Shown piece after piece: positions 29,531 to 38,685 of a stretch of DNA of 64,000 nt. The position numbers and the translations under genes were made by a program. Location: assembly GCF_009765445.1 (NCBI RefSeq), contig NZ_WHOY01000031.1, positions 2,563,561 through 2,627,560 of the forward strand, written 5' to 3'. This stretch comes from Pantoea sp. BAV 3049 (GTDB lineage Bacteria > Pseudomonadota > Gammaproteobacteria > Enterobacterales > Enterobacteriaceae). The notes beneath the pieces were generated by a model. It had not been told where the DNA came from, searched no databases, and saw only the letters and a program-made list of their open reading frames with translations. Numbering within the stretch: the first letter of the stretch is position 1; every line of letters begins with the position of its first letter.

Positions 29531-30556
29531 CTAGCGGCGGTAATCGACAAACGGACCGTCTGCCACCGAGCGGCGTTCGATCAGGTTGGGATGCACTTCA
29601 ATGGTTTGTGGCTCTTCGCGCTTGCTGGTAATGCGGTCGAGCAGCATTGCAAAGGCAGTTTCGCCCAGCTGTTGTTTAGGCTGGTGAACCGTGGTCAGCG
29701 CCGGGGTGAAATAGCGGGCATTGCGCACGTTATCATAACCGATCACCGAAATATCCTGCGGTACACGCAGGCCCATCTCATCCGCCGCGCAGATGGCCCC
29801 CATGGCCATCACATCGCCGCCGCAGAAGACCGCCGTGGGGCGCTGCTTCTGAGACAGAATCTGCTGCATGGCACGGTAGCCAGACTCCGGTTCGAAATCT
29901 CCCTGTACCAGCCACTCATCCCGAACTGAAATTCCCGCTTCGGAAAGTGCTTTCAGAAAACCGGCATGGCGGCCACCGCCAGTATTACGTTCCATTTGTC
30001 CCGGGATCACCCCGATATCACGGTGACCGCGGTCAATCAGATAGCGGCCCGCCATATAGCCTCCTTCAAAGGCATTATCCAGCACGGTATCGGTGAAATC
30101 GCCGCGTGATTCGCCCCAGTCCATTACCACCATTGGGATATTGCGATTGTTTTCCAGCATAGCGATCAGCGGTTCCGGATATTCCGAGCACATCACCAGC
30201 AGACCATCGACGCGCTTTTGCGCCATCATCGACAGATACGCCTGCTGCTTTTGTAGATCGTTGTGGGCATTGCCCAGGATCAGGGTATAACCCTGATCAA
30301 AGCAGCAGTTCTCCACTGCTTCGATGATCTCGGCAAAATAGGGCGCTTCGCTGGAAGTGGCCAGCAGGCCAATGGTTTTGGTATGGTTAACCTTCAGGCT
30401 GCGGGCGACAGCGCTGGGAGAATAATGCAATTCTTTGATTGCGGCCCATACGGCTTCCCGCGTCTCTTCAGCGACAAAGCGGGTTTTATTGATGACGTGG
30501 GAGACAGTGGTGGTGGATACCCCTGCACGTTTAGCCACATCTTTTATTGTTGCCAT
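29531..30556 (-). CDS. purR: Purine repressor PurR
   Basis: PurR is the LacI-family repressor of purine synthesis genes, with hypoxanthine or guanine as corepressor. The 341 residues equal the E. coli length. The N-terminal [20 protein letters not shown] is the helix-turn-helix, followed by the hinge helix [14 protein letters not shown] near residue 46-59. The corepressor domain includes [13 protein letters not shown] and [13 protein letters not shown] PurR operator lies 46-61 bases upstream, so it is self-repressed as in E. coli. Confidence 0.98.
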   Translation of the reverse strand: MATIKDVAKRAGVSTTTVSHVINKTRFVAEETREAVWAAIKELHYSPSAVARSLKVNHTKTIGLLATSSEAPYFAEIIEAVENCCFDQGYTLILGNAHNDLQKQQAYLSMMAQKRVDGLLVMCSEYPEPLIAMLENNRNIPMVVMDWGESRGDFTDTVLDNAFEGGYMAGRYLIDRGHRDIGVIPGQMERNTGGGRHAGFLKALSEAGISVRDEWLVQGDFEPESGYRAMQQILSQKQRPTAVFCGGDVMAMGAICAADEMGLRVPQDISVIGYDNVRNARYFTPALTTVHQPKQQLGETAFAMLLDRITSKREEPQTIEVHPNLIERRSVADGPFVDYRR

Positions 30557-30601
30557 TAACTAGCTACTCCTGCGCTTATCTTAACTCACTGATAAGCATA
30601 T

Positions 30602-30617
30602 TGTTAAACGTTTGCCT
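30602..30617 (-). promoter_or_regulatory. PurR operator in front of purR
   Basis: The minus strand reads AGGCAAACGTTTAACA, close to the PurR consensus ACGCAAACGTTTNCNT with the central GCAAACGTTT intact. It matches the known autoregulatory operator of E. coli purR. Confidence 0.78.
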
Positions 30618-30848
30618 TGATACGCAAAAACCGGGCGTCTGGGGGCACTTTTTGCGGTGGATTCCGGAGACGTCAGGAAGGAAAAAAGGGTATTTCAACC
30701 CGTCGTTGCGCACACGGCACGCAGTCTGCCGGGGGTTGCGCAACAAAAAAAGAATTCTAACAAGCCTCAGCACAGAAAACGAGATTTTTACCGACAAGTA
30801 TGGGAAAATCGATGACGTTAAAAACTGTAAGGGTATTAAGGAGTAGTG

Positions 30849-30938
30849 ATGGATACCGATCTGAAGTTTTCAATACTGACAACCGTTTGCGCTTTGCTGA
30901 TGATTGTCGCTTTCAGTTTTACCGCAGTAATGCACTAA
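30849..30938 (+). CDS. ynhF: YnhF, 29-residue inner-membrane peptide
   Basis: The frame encodes 29 residues beginning MDTDLKFSILTTVCALL and ending TAVMH. This is nearly the same as E. coli YnhF in length, start and end (MSTDLKFS...ALH), and in lying beside purR. One transmembrane helix covers residues 8-26. AAGGAG at 30837-30842 precedes the ATG and a terminator follows directly, so it is a one-gene unit. Its function is unknown; the E. coli protein is a membrane peptide detected in stationary phase. Confidence 0.92.
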   Translation: MDTDLKFSILTTVCALLMIVAFSFTAVMH

Positions 30939-30943
30939 GCCTC

Positions 30944-30975
30944 ACGGGCCGCTCATCAGAACGGCCCCGTTTTTT
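30944..30975 (+). terminator. Terminator of ynhF
   Basis: ACGGGCCG pairs with CGGCC(C)CGT around a ten-base loop, followed by T6, just after the ynhF stop. Confidence 0.88.
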
Positions 30976-30986
30976 CTGCCGACTCG

Positions 30987-31826
30987 TTAGCGAATCGTTT
31001 TCGGCGTCATCATCCTGCGGGCACCAATATAGTGGCGCTGCCAGTAATCATCACTCAGAGCACTAACCTGAATATCCTTGCCAGTGCGCGGTGACTGAAT
31101 GAATTTACCATTGCCCAGATACACGCCAACGTGGTCAGCTGTGCCGCGACCATTGATGCGGAAAAACACCAGATCGCCTTTCTCCAGCTCGCCACGTTTG
31201 ATATTAGCCGCATCGCGCAGGTGATACATTTCATTGGCAGTGCGGGGGATTTTAAACTTCACCAGGTCTTTATAGGCATACCAGACCAGGCCGCTGCAGT
31301 CGAAACCGGTTTCTGGAGAGGTGCCACCCCACTGGTACGGTTTACCCAACTGCCCCATCAGTTTGTTCATCGCCGTTTCACGAGCTTTCTGATAGCGGGC
31401 GCGGTGTGCTTTGCTAAGCTTCAGCGGCGCTGCTGCACCGTAGGTCAGTTCTTCAGTCTCTTCGACCGGATTGCCGCGATGGCGACCGTAGCGTCTTTTG
31501 TACACCAGCTTTTCACGTTCTGCCGAGGCCGTTTTAAGAGAGTCTCGTTTTTTGAGTTTAAATTTCTGAACAGAGGTTAAGCGGGACTTTTTCGGGCTGG
31601 ACTCTTTAACTTTCTTGCCGGAAATGACTTTAACGGGCGTTTTCTTGGCAGGGCTGGCTTTAACCGGACGTCGCTTGCGACGCTGGTCTTCACTGGCTGC
31701 CGTAGGGTTGTCGACTTTGTGATGGTTTGCATTAATAGGGGCATGTGGCGATGCGTGCGCCATATTCAGGAACAGCTGGGCTGTGGCCAGCATGATGAGC
31801 GTGATAAGTAAACGCATCGTTACCAT
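30987..31826 (-). CDS. mepH: Murein DD-endopeptidase MepH, NlpC/P60 family
   Basis: MepH cleaves D-Ala-meso-DAP crosslinks so that new peptidoglycan can be inserted. The 279-residue precursor has a signal peptide (LLITLIMLATAQLFLNMAHA), then a lysine- and serine-rich basic linker to about residue 150. The catalytic domain follows, with the cysteine in GFDCSGLVWYAYKD and the histidine in GTADHVGVYLGNG. The last 130 residues are almost identical to E. coli MepH (YdhO, 271 residues). The start may be Met4 (31817); an AGGAG lies 12 bases before Met1. Confidence 0.93.
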   Translation of the reverse strand: MVTMRLLITLIMLATAQLFLNMAHASPHAPINANHHKVDNPTAASEDQRRKRRPVKASPAKKTPVKVISGKKVKESSPKKSRLTSVQKFKLKKRDSLKTASAEREKLVYKRRYGRHRGNPVEETEELTYGAAAPLKLSKAHRARYQKARETAMNKLMGQLGKPYQWGGTSPETGFDCSGLVWYAYKDLVKFKIPRTANEMYHLRDAANIKRGELEKGDLVFFRINGRGTADHVGVYLGNGKFIQSPRTGKDIQVSALSDDYWQRHYIGARRMMTPKTIR

Positions 31827-32110
31827 TAACAGTTTGTGCTCCTGCCGGGGCCAGAGCGTGATTAATTTAAGGAGATCTGCTAAAAGGCAGACGGTTCAGA
31901 CGATTCTAATCGAACTTTCCGATAAAAGGTTAGGCCTTTTTTGTTTCAATGATCCAGAACAAGTAAAACCTGTAAAAATAAGCCTAATCAGCTGGTTATC
32001 TGCACAATTTTGGCATCCATTTGACAAGTCGGGGCAGCGCAAAGCACAGGAAAATGTTATTTTGGTCTTACGCACTCCGCTGTGGCACCAGAACCGGGCA
32101 GTTACTCTGC
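31827..32110. other. Intergenic region between mepH and grxD
   Basis: The two genes are divergent, so both promoters lie here. I recognised no RNA gene or frame. The E. coli neighbour sodB is absent. Confidence 0.35.
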
Positions 32111-32127
32111 TGAAAATGTCATTTTCA
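32111..32127. promoter_or_regulatory. 17-base perfect dyad in the grxD promoter
   Basis: TGAAAATG-T-CATTTTCA is an 8-1-8 perfect palindrome. It ends 18 bases before a TACAAT -10-like element at 32146-32151 and overlaps the expected -35 position, as an operator would. I cannot assign it to a known regulator. Confidence 0.45.
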
Positions 32128-32187
32128 TCGGCGGTTCAGAGTCGCTACAATAAATAGACACGAAGTATCCGATTAAGGAAGCCATTT

Positions 32188-32526
32188 ATGAGTACTGTTG
32201 AGAAAATTGAGCGCCAGATAGCAGAAAATCCGATTCTGCTGTACATGAAAGGCTCACCAAAACTGCCAAGCTGCGGCTTTTCCGCACAGGCTGTTCAGGC
32301 ACTCTCTGCCTGTGGCGAACGCTTCGCTTATGTTGATATTCTGCAGAATCCGGAAATTCGTGCCGAACTGCCGAAATACGCAAACTGGCCGACTTTCCCT
32401 CAGCTGTGGGTGGATGGCGAACTGGTTGGCGGCTGCGACATCATTATCGAAATGTATCAACGCGGCGAACTGCAGCAGCTGATTAAAGAGACCGCGCAGA
32501 AGTATCCTTCAGACGCGGCCGAATAA
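32188..32526 (+). CDS. grxD: Monothiol glutaredoxin 4
   Basis: Grx4 is a CGFS-type glutaredoxin that binds and transfers 2Fe-2S clusters, alone or with BolA proteins. The 112 residues (115 in E. coli) include LPSCGFSAQA with the CGFS active site near residue 30, WPTFPQLWVDGELVGG, and a GGCD glutathione site. The C-terminal tail is shorter than in E. coli. AAGGAAG precedes the ATG. Confidence 0.97.
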   Translation: MSTVEKIERQIAENPILLYMKGSPKLPSCGFSAQAVQALSACGERFAYVDILQNPEIRAELPKYANWPTFPQLWVDGELVGGCDIIIEMYQRGELQQLIKETAQKYPSDAAE

Positions 32527-32543
32527 GCCGCGTTATCGTTCTG

Positions 32544-32578
32544 AAAGGGCAGAAGTCTGATGATTTCTGCCCTTTTTT
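32544..32578 (+). terminator. Terminator of grxD
   Basis: AAAGGGCAGAA pairs with TTCTGCCCTTT around a nine-base loop followed by Ts. As on the left make it partly bidirectional for the convergent gene at 32589. Confidence 0.9.
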
Positions 32579-32588
32579 GTTGCCTGAT

Positions 32589-33449
32589 TTATGGCTGTGA
32601 CTTCCGCTGATCCGCCTGTAAGAAGGCATCCAACAGGGAGACAAAATCCCCGTCACGCTGCTGATCCTCCGCCATCTGACGGCAAAAGGTGGCCAGCGCC
32701 TGATACAGAGCCTCACCGGAAAGTTCACCTGCATTCAGGCTGGCTATCTCTTCCATTTCCGGTGCCCACCGCCAGGCTTTACTGTACATGTCAGGAATGC
32801 TTTTTCTCAGGCGCGCCAACAAAGCAGGCTGGCTTTCTTCCATCTGCTGCAGTAGTGCGTCAGCTGCGCCCACCCGGCTGGCGTTGATCAGCATCAGAGC
32901 GCACATCAGGGTGATCCCTTTATTTATCCCGGCATAGGACATCTTCAGAGCTGAAGCCGCGCCTGTTTCCGCCTGCATAATGCTGACCTGCAGACCAAAA
33001 TTCTCCAGCTCCTTCAGCTGGCTTGCCTGCTCACCGGCAAACCACAAACGCGGAACGCTGCCCTGCGGTGAGGCAGGTGGCAGGCCAATAATCGCGCCGT
33101 CGACAAATCCGGCACCGGTGGCGGTAATCAGCGTTTTCACCTGATCAACGGTCTGTTCACTGATGGCATTACAATCCACATACAGCGGCTTGTGGGCTGC
33201 CGCGCTGAGAGCAGGAGCCAACTGCTCAGCCAGCGATATGGCAAAGGCGGGTGGCACCACAGACAGCAGCACTTCTGCCTGCATCAGCTCCTCAGCGCTG
33301 ACCGGCATCATGCCGGCTTTTTTTGCCCGCTCAGCCGAAGCAAATGAACGCCCATCCAGCAAAGTCAGTACCTCCAGGTGATGATAATTCAGCACCCCGG
33401 CAAGGGCTGAGCCCATCGCGCCAGGCGCAACGATAGCAATGGTTTTCAT
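32589..33449 (-). CDS. NAD(P)-binding oxidoreductase of the 6-phosphogluconate / 3-hydroxyacid dehydrogenase superfamily
   Basis: The 286 residues start with a Rossmann fold (IAIVAPGAMGSALAGVL, a GxGxxG variant with AP in front). They continue with the LLSVVPPAFA strand and YVDCNAIS segment typical of beta-hydroxyacid dehydrogenases. The C-terminal half resembles the DUF1932 phosphogluconate-dehydrogenase-like helical domain, with a KMSYAGINKG motif that supplies the catalytic lysine. The substrate is unknown. It stands between grxD and rnt, the place of the helicase gene lhr in E. coli. Codon use looks like its neighbours. Confidence 0.8.
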   Translation of the reverse strand: MKTIAIVAPGAMGSALAGVLNYHHLEVLTLLDGRSFASAERAKKAGMMPVSAEELMQAEVLLSVVPPAFAISLAEQLAPALSAAAHKPLYVDCNAISEQTVDQVKTLITATGAGFVDGAIIGLPPASPQGSVPRLWFAGEQASQLKELENFGLQVSIMQAETGAASALKMSYAGINKGITLMCALMLINASRVGAADALLQQMEESQPALLARLRKSIPDMYSKAWRWAPEMEEIASLNAGELSGEALYQALATFCRQMAEDQQRDGDFVSLLDAFLQADQRKSQP

Positions 33450-33572
33450 TGGGTTTCTCCAGGTTAACTGAAGCTGAGTATGGCTGAAGGGAAGTAAAGT
33501 GGGGCGGGAAAGCGTAACAAGGGTTAACAGGTTACGCTGTCACTTTTTATCACGGGCACCGGACAACAGAGA

Positions 33573-34223
33573 TCAGTTGCCACCAGCACGGTCAGGCAGC
33601 GGCCAACCGCCGAGACGTTTCCAGCGATTTACCAGCTCGCAAAACAGGTCTGCTGTCTGCACCGTATCGTAGAGCGCTGAATGCGCCTGCGTATTGTCAA
33701 AAGGCATCCCGGCGGCCGTACAGGCTTTGGCCAGTACCGTCTGACCAAGCACCAGACCGCTGAGGGCTGCGGTATCAAAGGTGACAAAGGGGTGGAACGG
33801 GTTACGCTTGAGGCCAGCCCTTTCCGCTGCGGCATTCATAAAATTGAGATCGAAAGTGGCATTGTGCGCAACCATAATGGCGCGGTTACAGCCCTGGTCC
33901 TTGATGCCTTTGCGCACCAGCTTAAAAATGGCATGCAGCGCTTCATATTCGCTGACTGCACCGCGCAGAGGATTGTGCGGATCGATACCGTTAAACGCCA
34001 GCGCTTCAGGTTGCAGCACGGACCCTTCGAACGGCTCAACGTGGAAATGGAGCGTTTCGTCTTTCTCCAGCCAGCCCTGCGGATCCATTTTCAGCGTGAC
34101 GGCGGCCACTTCCAGTAATGCATTGGTCTTCGCGTCAAACCCGGCGGTTTCCACATCAATTACAACCGGATAAAAACCGCGAAAACGGCTGCTGAGGGCG
34201 TTCAGTTCGTTCGATTCAGACAT
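33573..34223 (-). CDS. rnt: Ribonuclease T
   Basis: RNase T is a 3'-5' exoribonuclease of the DEDDh group that trims tRNA, 5S and 23S rRNA ends. At 216 residues it compares with 215 in E. coli. The catalytic residues are seen in [11 protein letters not shown] (D23, E25), [11 protein letters not shown] (D near 125) and the [15 protein letters not shown] segment (His and Asp near 181-186). It follows gloA by 104 bases. Confidence 0.97.
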   Translation of the reverse strand: MSESNELNALSSRFRGFYPVVIDVETAGFDAKTNALLEVAAVTLKMDPQGWLEKDETLHFHVEPFEGSVLQPEALAFNGIDPHNPLRGAVSEYEALHAIFKLVRKGIKDQGCNRAIMVAHNATFDLNFMNAAAERAGLKRNPFHPFVTFDTAALSGLVLGQTVLAKACTAAGMPFDNTQAHSALYDTVQTADLFCELVNRWKRLGGWPLPDRAGGN

Positions 34224-34303
34224 CAGGATCTCATAGGCGAAAAAAAGCAGCGCGTATTATGGCAAATTTCACCACGGGATGCAGCAGGGGAAAGGAGGAA
34301 TGA

Positions 34304-34322
34304 AGGGTGCCTGTGGCACCCT
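34304..34322 (-). terminator. Hairpin after gloA
   Basis: An eight-base stem (AGGGTGCC/GGCACCCT) lies just past the gloA stop. The following minus-strand bases (TTCATTCC) are only weakly T-rich. Confidence 0.5.
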
Positions 34323-34327
34323 GAACT

Positions 34328-34735
34328 TTATGCACCCAGGCCGTGGCCCGCATGTTTGTTCTCGATCAGCTCGATTTTATAACCGTCGGGATCTTCAACG
34401 AAGGCAATGATAGTGGTGCCGCCTTTAACCGGACCCGCTTCGCGGGTCACGTTGCCGCCATCTTTTCGGATTCGGTCACAGGTGGCAGCCACGTCATCCA
34501 CGCCCAGCGCGATATGACCATAGGCATCGCCGAGGGTGTATTTGTCCACGCCCCAGTTCCAGGTCAGCTCGATCACCGCACCTTCGCTCTCTTCGGTATA
34601 ACCCACGAAAGCCAGAGTGTATTTGTATTCGGTATTCTCGCTGGTACGCAGCAGGCGCATCCCCAGAACTTTAGTATAAAAATCAACGGAGCGTTGCAGA
34701 TCGCCAACGCGCAGCATGGTATGGAGTAAGCGCAT
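34328..34735 (-). CDS. gloA: Lactoylglutathione lyase (glyoxalase I)
   Basis: GloA converts the methylglyoxal-glutathione hemithioacetal to S-lactoylglutathione. The 135 residues equal the E. coli length. Ni-ligand residues are all present: His5 (RLLHTML), Glu56 (AVIELTWN), His74 (YGHIALGV) and Glu122 (YKIELIEN). It follows nemA by 55 bases on the same strand and is probably part of the nemR-nemA-gloA electrophile-detoxification operon. Confidence 0.98.
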   Translation of the reverse strand: MRLLHTMLRVGDLQRSVDFYTKVLGMRLLRTSENTEYKYTLAFVGYTEESEGAVIELTWNWGVDKYTLGDAYGHIALGVDDVAATCDRIRKDGGNVTREAGPVKGGTTIIAFVEDPDGYKIELIENKHAGHGLGA

Positions 34736-34790
34736 AACATCCTCTTTGTGAAAGCGTCACCGGCCGGTGACGCAAAAAAAACAGTATAGA

Positions 34791-35894
34791 TTAACCCGCA
34801 AGAGTCGGGTAATCAGTATAGCCTTCAGCGCCGCCGCCGTAGAACAATTCAGGACGCTGCTCGTTCAGCGGAGCGTTCTGCTGGAAACGCTCTACCAGGT
34901 CCGGGTTAGCAATATACACACGGCCAAAGGCAGCGGCATCAATCAGCCCTTGTTCAATCAGATCTTCGGCTTTTTCAGCAGTATAAGCGCCTGCACCGAC
35001 GATCACGCCAGGGTACACGGCGCGGATTGCTTTACGGAACTCCAGGCTGTAAGGCTTGCCACCAGCCCAGTCCGGCTCGGAGATATGCAGGAAGGCCAGA
35101 TTACGTTTCGCCAGCTCGGCGATGTAATAGAGCGCGGCGGCTTCCTGATCTTCGCCATTATCCAGGCCATTGAACGGCCCCAGAGGAGAGATACGGATGC
35201 CGATACGGTCGGCGCTCCAGCCGTTAATGGCGGCATCGACCACTTCCAGTGCAAAGCGGGTACGGTTTTCCACGCTGCCGCCATAGGCGTCAGTACGCTG
35301 GTTGGAAGCAGGAGACAGAAACTGATGGATCAGGTAACCGTGGGCAGAGTGCAACTCCACCAGGTCAAAATCGGCTTCACGGGCATTGATCACTGCCTGG
35401 CGGAAATCGTTTACCACAGAACCAATTTCACTCAGCTCAAGCTCGCGAGGCGTGGAGGTGGCTTCGCGCACAGGGTTGCCATTGGCATCACGCAGCGAGG
35501 TGCGGGTTTCTGCGTTAATAGCAGAAGAGGAGACCGGTGCTTTACCATCCGGCTGTACGCTGGTGTGCGAGATACGGCCGGTATGCCACAGCTGAACCGC
35601 ACTGTGACCGTTAGCTTCATGGATACCCGCATTGATCGCTTTCCACGCGGCAATCTGCTCAGGGGAGTGCAGACCCGGCGCACCGGCATAGCCTTTGGCC
35701 TGGAAAGAGATCTGGGTTGCTTCGGTGATAATCAGACCGGCGCTGGCACGCTGGCGGTAGTATTCGCCCATCAACGGCGTGGGGATGTCTCCCGGCTCAA
35801 TGCTGCGCAGACGTGTCAGCGGGGCCATAAATACGCGGTTCGGTACGGTGATTGCCCCGGTTTTTAATGGGGTAAACAGCTTTTTCAGTTCCAT
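34791..35894 (-). CDS. nemA: N-ethylmaleimide reductase (Old Yellow Enzyme family)
   Basis: NemA is an FMN-dependent reductase of maleimides, nitro-compounds and other electrophiles. At 367 residues it compares with 365 in E. coli. The flavin-binding signature [11 protein letters not shown] lies at the N-terminus, [14 protein letters not shown] carries substrate-binding residues near 180, and [10 protein letters not shown] follows. It ends [17 protein letters not shown]. It follows nemR by 43 bases. Confidence 0.97.
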   Translation of the reverse strand: MELKKLFTPLKTGAITVPNRVFMAPLTRLRSIEPGDIPTPLMGEYYRQRASAGLIITEATQISFQAKGYAGAPGLHSPEQIAAWKAINAGIHEANGHSAVQLWHTGRISHTSVQPDGKAPVSSSAINAETRTSLRDANGNPVREATSTPRELELSEIGSVVNDFRQAVINAREADFDLVELHSAHGYLIHQFLSPASNQRTDAYGGSVENRTRFALEVVDAAINGWSADRIGIRISPLGPFNGLDNGEDQEAAALYYIAELAKRNLAFLHISEPDWAGGKPYSLEFRKAIRAVYPGVIVGAGAYTAEKAEDLIEQGLIDAAAFGRVYIANPDLVERFQQNAPLNEQRPELFYGGGAEGYTDYPTLAG

Positions 35895-35937
35895 GCTTCA
35901 CTCCTGGTAGACCGGTCGACTAGTAACGGTGTTTTTT

Positions 35938-36531
35938 TTAAAGTGGCTCAGGCAGCATCCGCGTCATCTCCTGCCATGCGTTCACCAGCGGCGTGCTGTC
36001 ACGGGAGATTTTGCTTTGCAGGCTGGCACCCAGCCACAACATATAGAGATTCTGCGCGCAGGCTTCGGGGGTATTGATCAGCCGTAAGCTCCCCTGTTGC
36101 TCAGCACGTTCCAGCGCTGCGGTCAGCGTGGAGATCAGCGCTTTTGACCCTGCGTCGAGCGCGATACGCATCGGTTCCGACAGGTCGCAAACTTCAGCAG
36201 AAAGTTTTACCGACAGGCAGCCCGCAAAAGCATGTTCCTGGCAGAAAGTGTTCAGTGACTGCTGATAATAATCAAGGATACGTTGACGCTGATTCCCCTG
36301 GCTCTCTTCAAGATATTCGCGAAGTCGCTGATGATAAAGGGCAAAATAACGTTCAAGCATCGCTACCCCAAACGCCTCTTTCGACGAGAAGTAGTGATAA
36401 AACGACCCTTTCGGCACCTCAGCCACTTTCAGCAGCTCGATCAATCCCATACCGTTGAAGCCGCGCTGCACGCACAGCTGCTCACCAGTCATCAGGATAT
36501 GTTCTCGGGTGTCGTACCGGGTCGTTTTCAT
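35938..36531 (-). CDS. nemR: TetR-family electrophile-sensing repressor NemR
   Basis: NemR represses nemA-gloA and is inactivated by bleach, methylglyoxal and quinones through cysteine chemistry. The frame extends upstream, but the start at 36531 (MKTTRYDTREH) is chosen because it fits E. coli NemR and lies after the operator; 197 residues. The TetR helix-turn-helix is at about residues 20-50 (ELLKVAEVPKGSFYHYF). The redox pair equivalent to E. coli Cys106 and Lys175 is retained in AGCLSVKLSAEVCDLS and SLQSKISRD. Confidence 0.93.
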   Translation of the reverse strand: MKTTRYDTREHILMTGEQLCVQRGFNGMGLIELLKVAEVPKGSFYHYFSSKEAFGVAMLERYFALYHQRLREYLEESQGNQRQRILDYYQQSLNTFCQEHAFAGCLSVKLSAEVCDLSEPMRIALDAGSKALISTLTAALERAEQQGSLRLINTPEACAQNLYMLWLGASLQSKISRDSTPLVNAWQEMTRMLPEPL

Positions 36532-36545
36532 GGCCGTTACCATAA

Positions 36546-36561
36546 CAGACCGATCGGTCTG
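36546..36561 (-). promoter_or_regulatory. NemR operator
   Basis: CAGACCGATCGGTCTG is a perfect 16-base palindrome with the core AGACCGATCGGTCT of the known NemR box. It lies 15 bases upstream of the nemR start. Confidence 0.88.
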
Positions 36562-36577
36562 ATACAAATCGCCGGGA

Positions 36578-38200
36578 TTAAACCTGGCACGATTTGATTA
36601 AATCCAGCGACGGCTGGTACTCCTTCGTCTGTACGTTCATCATCCCAAGCAGGGTATGGAAAACATTGTTCTGCGAAACTGCGGAAGTTTTCGCCGACTG
36701 TTGCAAACATTGCTGATTAATGCCGTAAGTGCTGGCGTAATCCGGTGACATCCATAGCAGCAACGGAATGTGCGTCTGCTGGCTCGGGGCGAAAACGTAA
36801 GGTGCGCCGTGCAGATACATGCCGTGCTCGCCCAGCGATTCACCGTGATCGGACAGATAAACCAGCGCCACGTTAAATTTATCGCTGTAAGATTTCAGCA
36901 GGCTGATGGTGTTATCGACCATTGAATCGGTGTACAGGATCGAGTTGTCATAGGTGTTCACCAGCGCCTGATGGTCGCAGTCCTGAATCTGGTTGCTGTC
37001 GCAGGTAGGCGTAAACTTACGCATCTCTTCGGGATAGCGCAGGTAATAAGCGGGACCATGGCTGCCCATCTGGTGCAGCACAATCACCGTGTCATCCTTC
37101 ACGCTGTCGATGTAATTATTCAGGCGGTGCAGCAACACGTCGTCCAGGCAGTAATCTCTCCTGCACAGCCCGCTGACCTTCCATTTGGTCATATCGGTGT
37201 GCGGTACGCGGTCGCAGGCACCTTTACAACCACCGTCGTTTTCACGCCACAGCACGTTCACGCCGGCATGGACCATCACGTCCAGCACGCCTTCCTGGTG
37301 GTGTGCCAGGCTGGCATCGTAATGCTCACGCGGCATGTTGGAGAACATGCAGGGCACCGAAATAGCCGTTTCCGTGCCGCAGGAGCTGGCGTAAGGATAA
37401 TAGATGACGTTGTCCTGCTTCAGCTTCGGATTGGTTTCCCGGGCGTAGCCACCCAGTAAAAAGTCTTCTGCCCGACCGGTTTCACCCAGTACGAAAATCA
37501 CCAGCGTTTTTTTCTTTTCAGCGTTGATCAGCGGGCCTTTTTTCGCATCCAGGCCAATTTGCTCCAGCGTCTGGTCACCGGCAAACCAGCGGTTATCCGC
37601 ATAGTGACCCACGCTACTGACCACGTTGGCCGGAGTGATCATCTTCACCAGGCCTTTATTATTGCGCACCAGCGAGGCGTAATCTTTATAGAACAGCGCG
37701 GCAACCAGTAACACCAACAGCACTGAAGCCAGCGCGGTCACTGCCCGAAAGGTAATATTCATCCACCATGGCCGGTTGGTGCCGATACGGATCAGCGCGA
37801 TAAAGACCGCCGGGATCACACCAATCACGGTCATCCACACCAGATAGCGCAGGCTGAACAGGGCGGTGGCTTCCTGAGCATCAGTCTCGAACACGTTCTG
37901 AATCTTATTGGTGTCGATAACCGTGCCGAAACTGTAGATAAAATAGTTAGCGGCAGCGCTGGCAAGTACCAAAATGATAAGCAGGGGTTTACGAAGCCAG
38001 GGAACGGCGGCCACGCTGAAGATAAAGAGGAAGGCGCTGAACAGCACCACCGGCAACGTGGCGGCAAAAAGATAGTCCCGCGCTGAAGTGTAGGGAATGG
38101 TCTCCCAGGCACGGCTGAGAAAGACAGCATTAAGAATAAAAGTGAAGAACAGCGCAGCAAAGAGATTAAAAGTGTTTTCGTTACAACGTAACTTATTCAA
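36578..38200 (-). CDS. eptA: Lipid A phosphoethanolamine transferase, EptA type
   Basis: EptA-family enzymes add phosphoethanolamine to lipid A and lower binding of cationic peptides. At 540 residues it compares with 547 in E. coli EptA. Five hydrophobic helices fill residues 10-180, then a periplasmic sulfatase-fold domain carries the Thr nucleophile in SSCGTETAISVPCMFSNM near residue 275. Metal ligands are in LGETGRAEDF and LSDHGESLGEHG, and the NDGGCKGACDRVPH disulfide-rich loop is present. The E. coli gene lies elsewhere, in the eptA-basRS operon, and no basRS genes are near; here it sits between ydhL and nemR. A candidate PmrA site is upstream. Confidence 0.9.
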   Translation of the reverse strand: MNKLRCNENTFNLFAALFFTFILNAVFLSRAWETIPYTSARDYLFAATLPVVLFSAFLFIFSVAAVPWLRKPLLIILVLASAAANYFIYSFGTVIDTNKIQNVFETDAQEATALFSLRYLVWMTVIGVIPAVFIALIRIGTNRPWWMNITFRAVTALASVLLVLLVAALFYKDYASLVRNNKGLVKMITPANVVSSVGHYADNRWFAGDQTLEQIGLDAKKGPLINAEKKKTLVIFVLGETGRAEDFLLGGYARETNPKLKQDNVIYYPYASSCGTETAISVPCMFSNMPREHYDASLAHHQEGVLDVMVHAGVNVLWRENDGGCKGACDRVPHTDMTKWKVSGLCRRDYCLDDVLLHRLNNYIDSVKDDTVIVLHQMGSHGPAYYLRYPEEMRKFTPTCDSNQIQDCDHQALVNTYDNSILYTDSMVDNTISLLKSYSDKFNVALVYLSDHGESLGEHGMYLHGAPYVFAPSQQTHIPLLLWMSPDYASTYGINQQCLQQSAKTSAVSQNNVFHTLLGMMNVQTKEYQPSLDLIKSCQV

Positions 38201-38255
38201 CAGGTTTATGGCTTTCCAGAGACAAATAATTCTGCCTGGAGAATAGCGTTGTAAC

Positions 38256-38272
38256 CTTAGTGAAACCTTAAC
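38256..38272 (-). promoter_or_regulatory. Candidate PmrA (BasR) box upstream of eptA
   Basis: The minus strand reads GTTAAG-GTTTC-ACTAAG, two half-sites 11 bases apart, close to the PmrA direct repeat CTTAAG-N5-CTTAAT found before E. coli/Salmonella eptA (pmrC). Confidence 0.45.
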
Positions 38273-38445
38273 CGGGGTTCAACAACGAGAAGTTACTAAC
38301 ACTTATATTACAATCCTTGCATGAATAGCTTACAGTTTGTTCATTATGAGTGTCAGCTGACGGAGAGCAAATAATCCCTGCGGCTACTTGCGCAGAAAGA
38401 ATAACCGATCTTCAATAAAGAGCTGTGAACGGATCAGGAGTGAGG

Positions 38446-38685
38446 GTGGCTGAGCAACTTGAATTTTTCCCGGTTCCAAGTCCCTGTCGGGGGATTTGCC
38501 AGTCTGATGACCGCGGCTATTGCCGGGGCTGTATGCGGAGTCGCGATGAGCGTTTTAACTGGATGAAATTCAGTGACGCGCAGAAGCGGGACGTGCTGCG
38601 GCTGTGTCACCAGCGTTTTCTGCGCCTCCGGCGCGCCGGGAAAAAAGACCTTCCCGACGAGCCGGATCAGCCTTCGCTGTTTTAA
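38446..38685 (+). CDS. ydhL: DUF1289 protein YdhL
   Basis: This small Fe-S or zinc-binding-like protein has a cysteine pattern SPCRGICQSDDRGYCRGCMRS. The start is GTG at 38446, chosen because AGGAG lies five bases upstream and AEQLEFFPV matches E. coli YdhL. It gives 79 residues, the same as E. coli, and ends PDQPSLF as there. The function is unknown. It is convergent with the next gene, their stop codons abutting. Confidence 0.9.
   Translation: MAEQLEFFPVPSPCRGICQSDDRGYCRGCMRSRDERFNWMKFSDAQKRDVLRLCHQRFLRLRRAGKKDLPDEPDQPSLF

Noticed and set aside
34767..35867. 366-codon frame antisense to nemA
   Set aside because: NemA is certain on the other strand; the antisense product has no recognisable motif.
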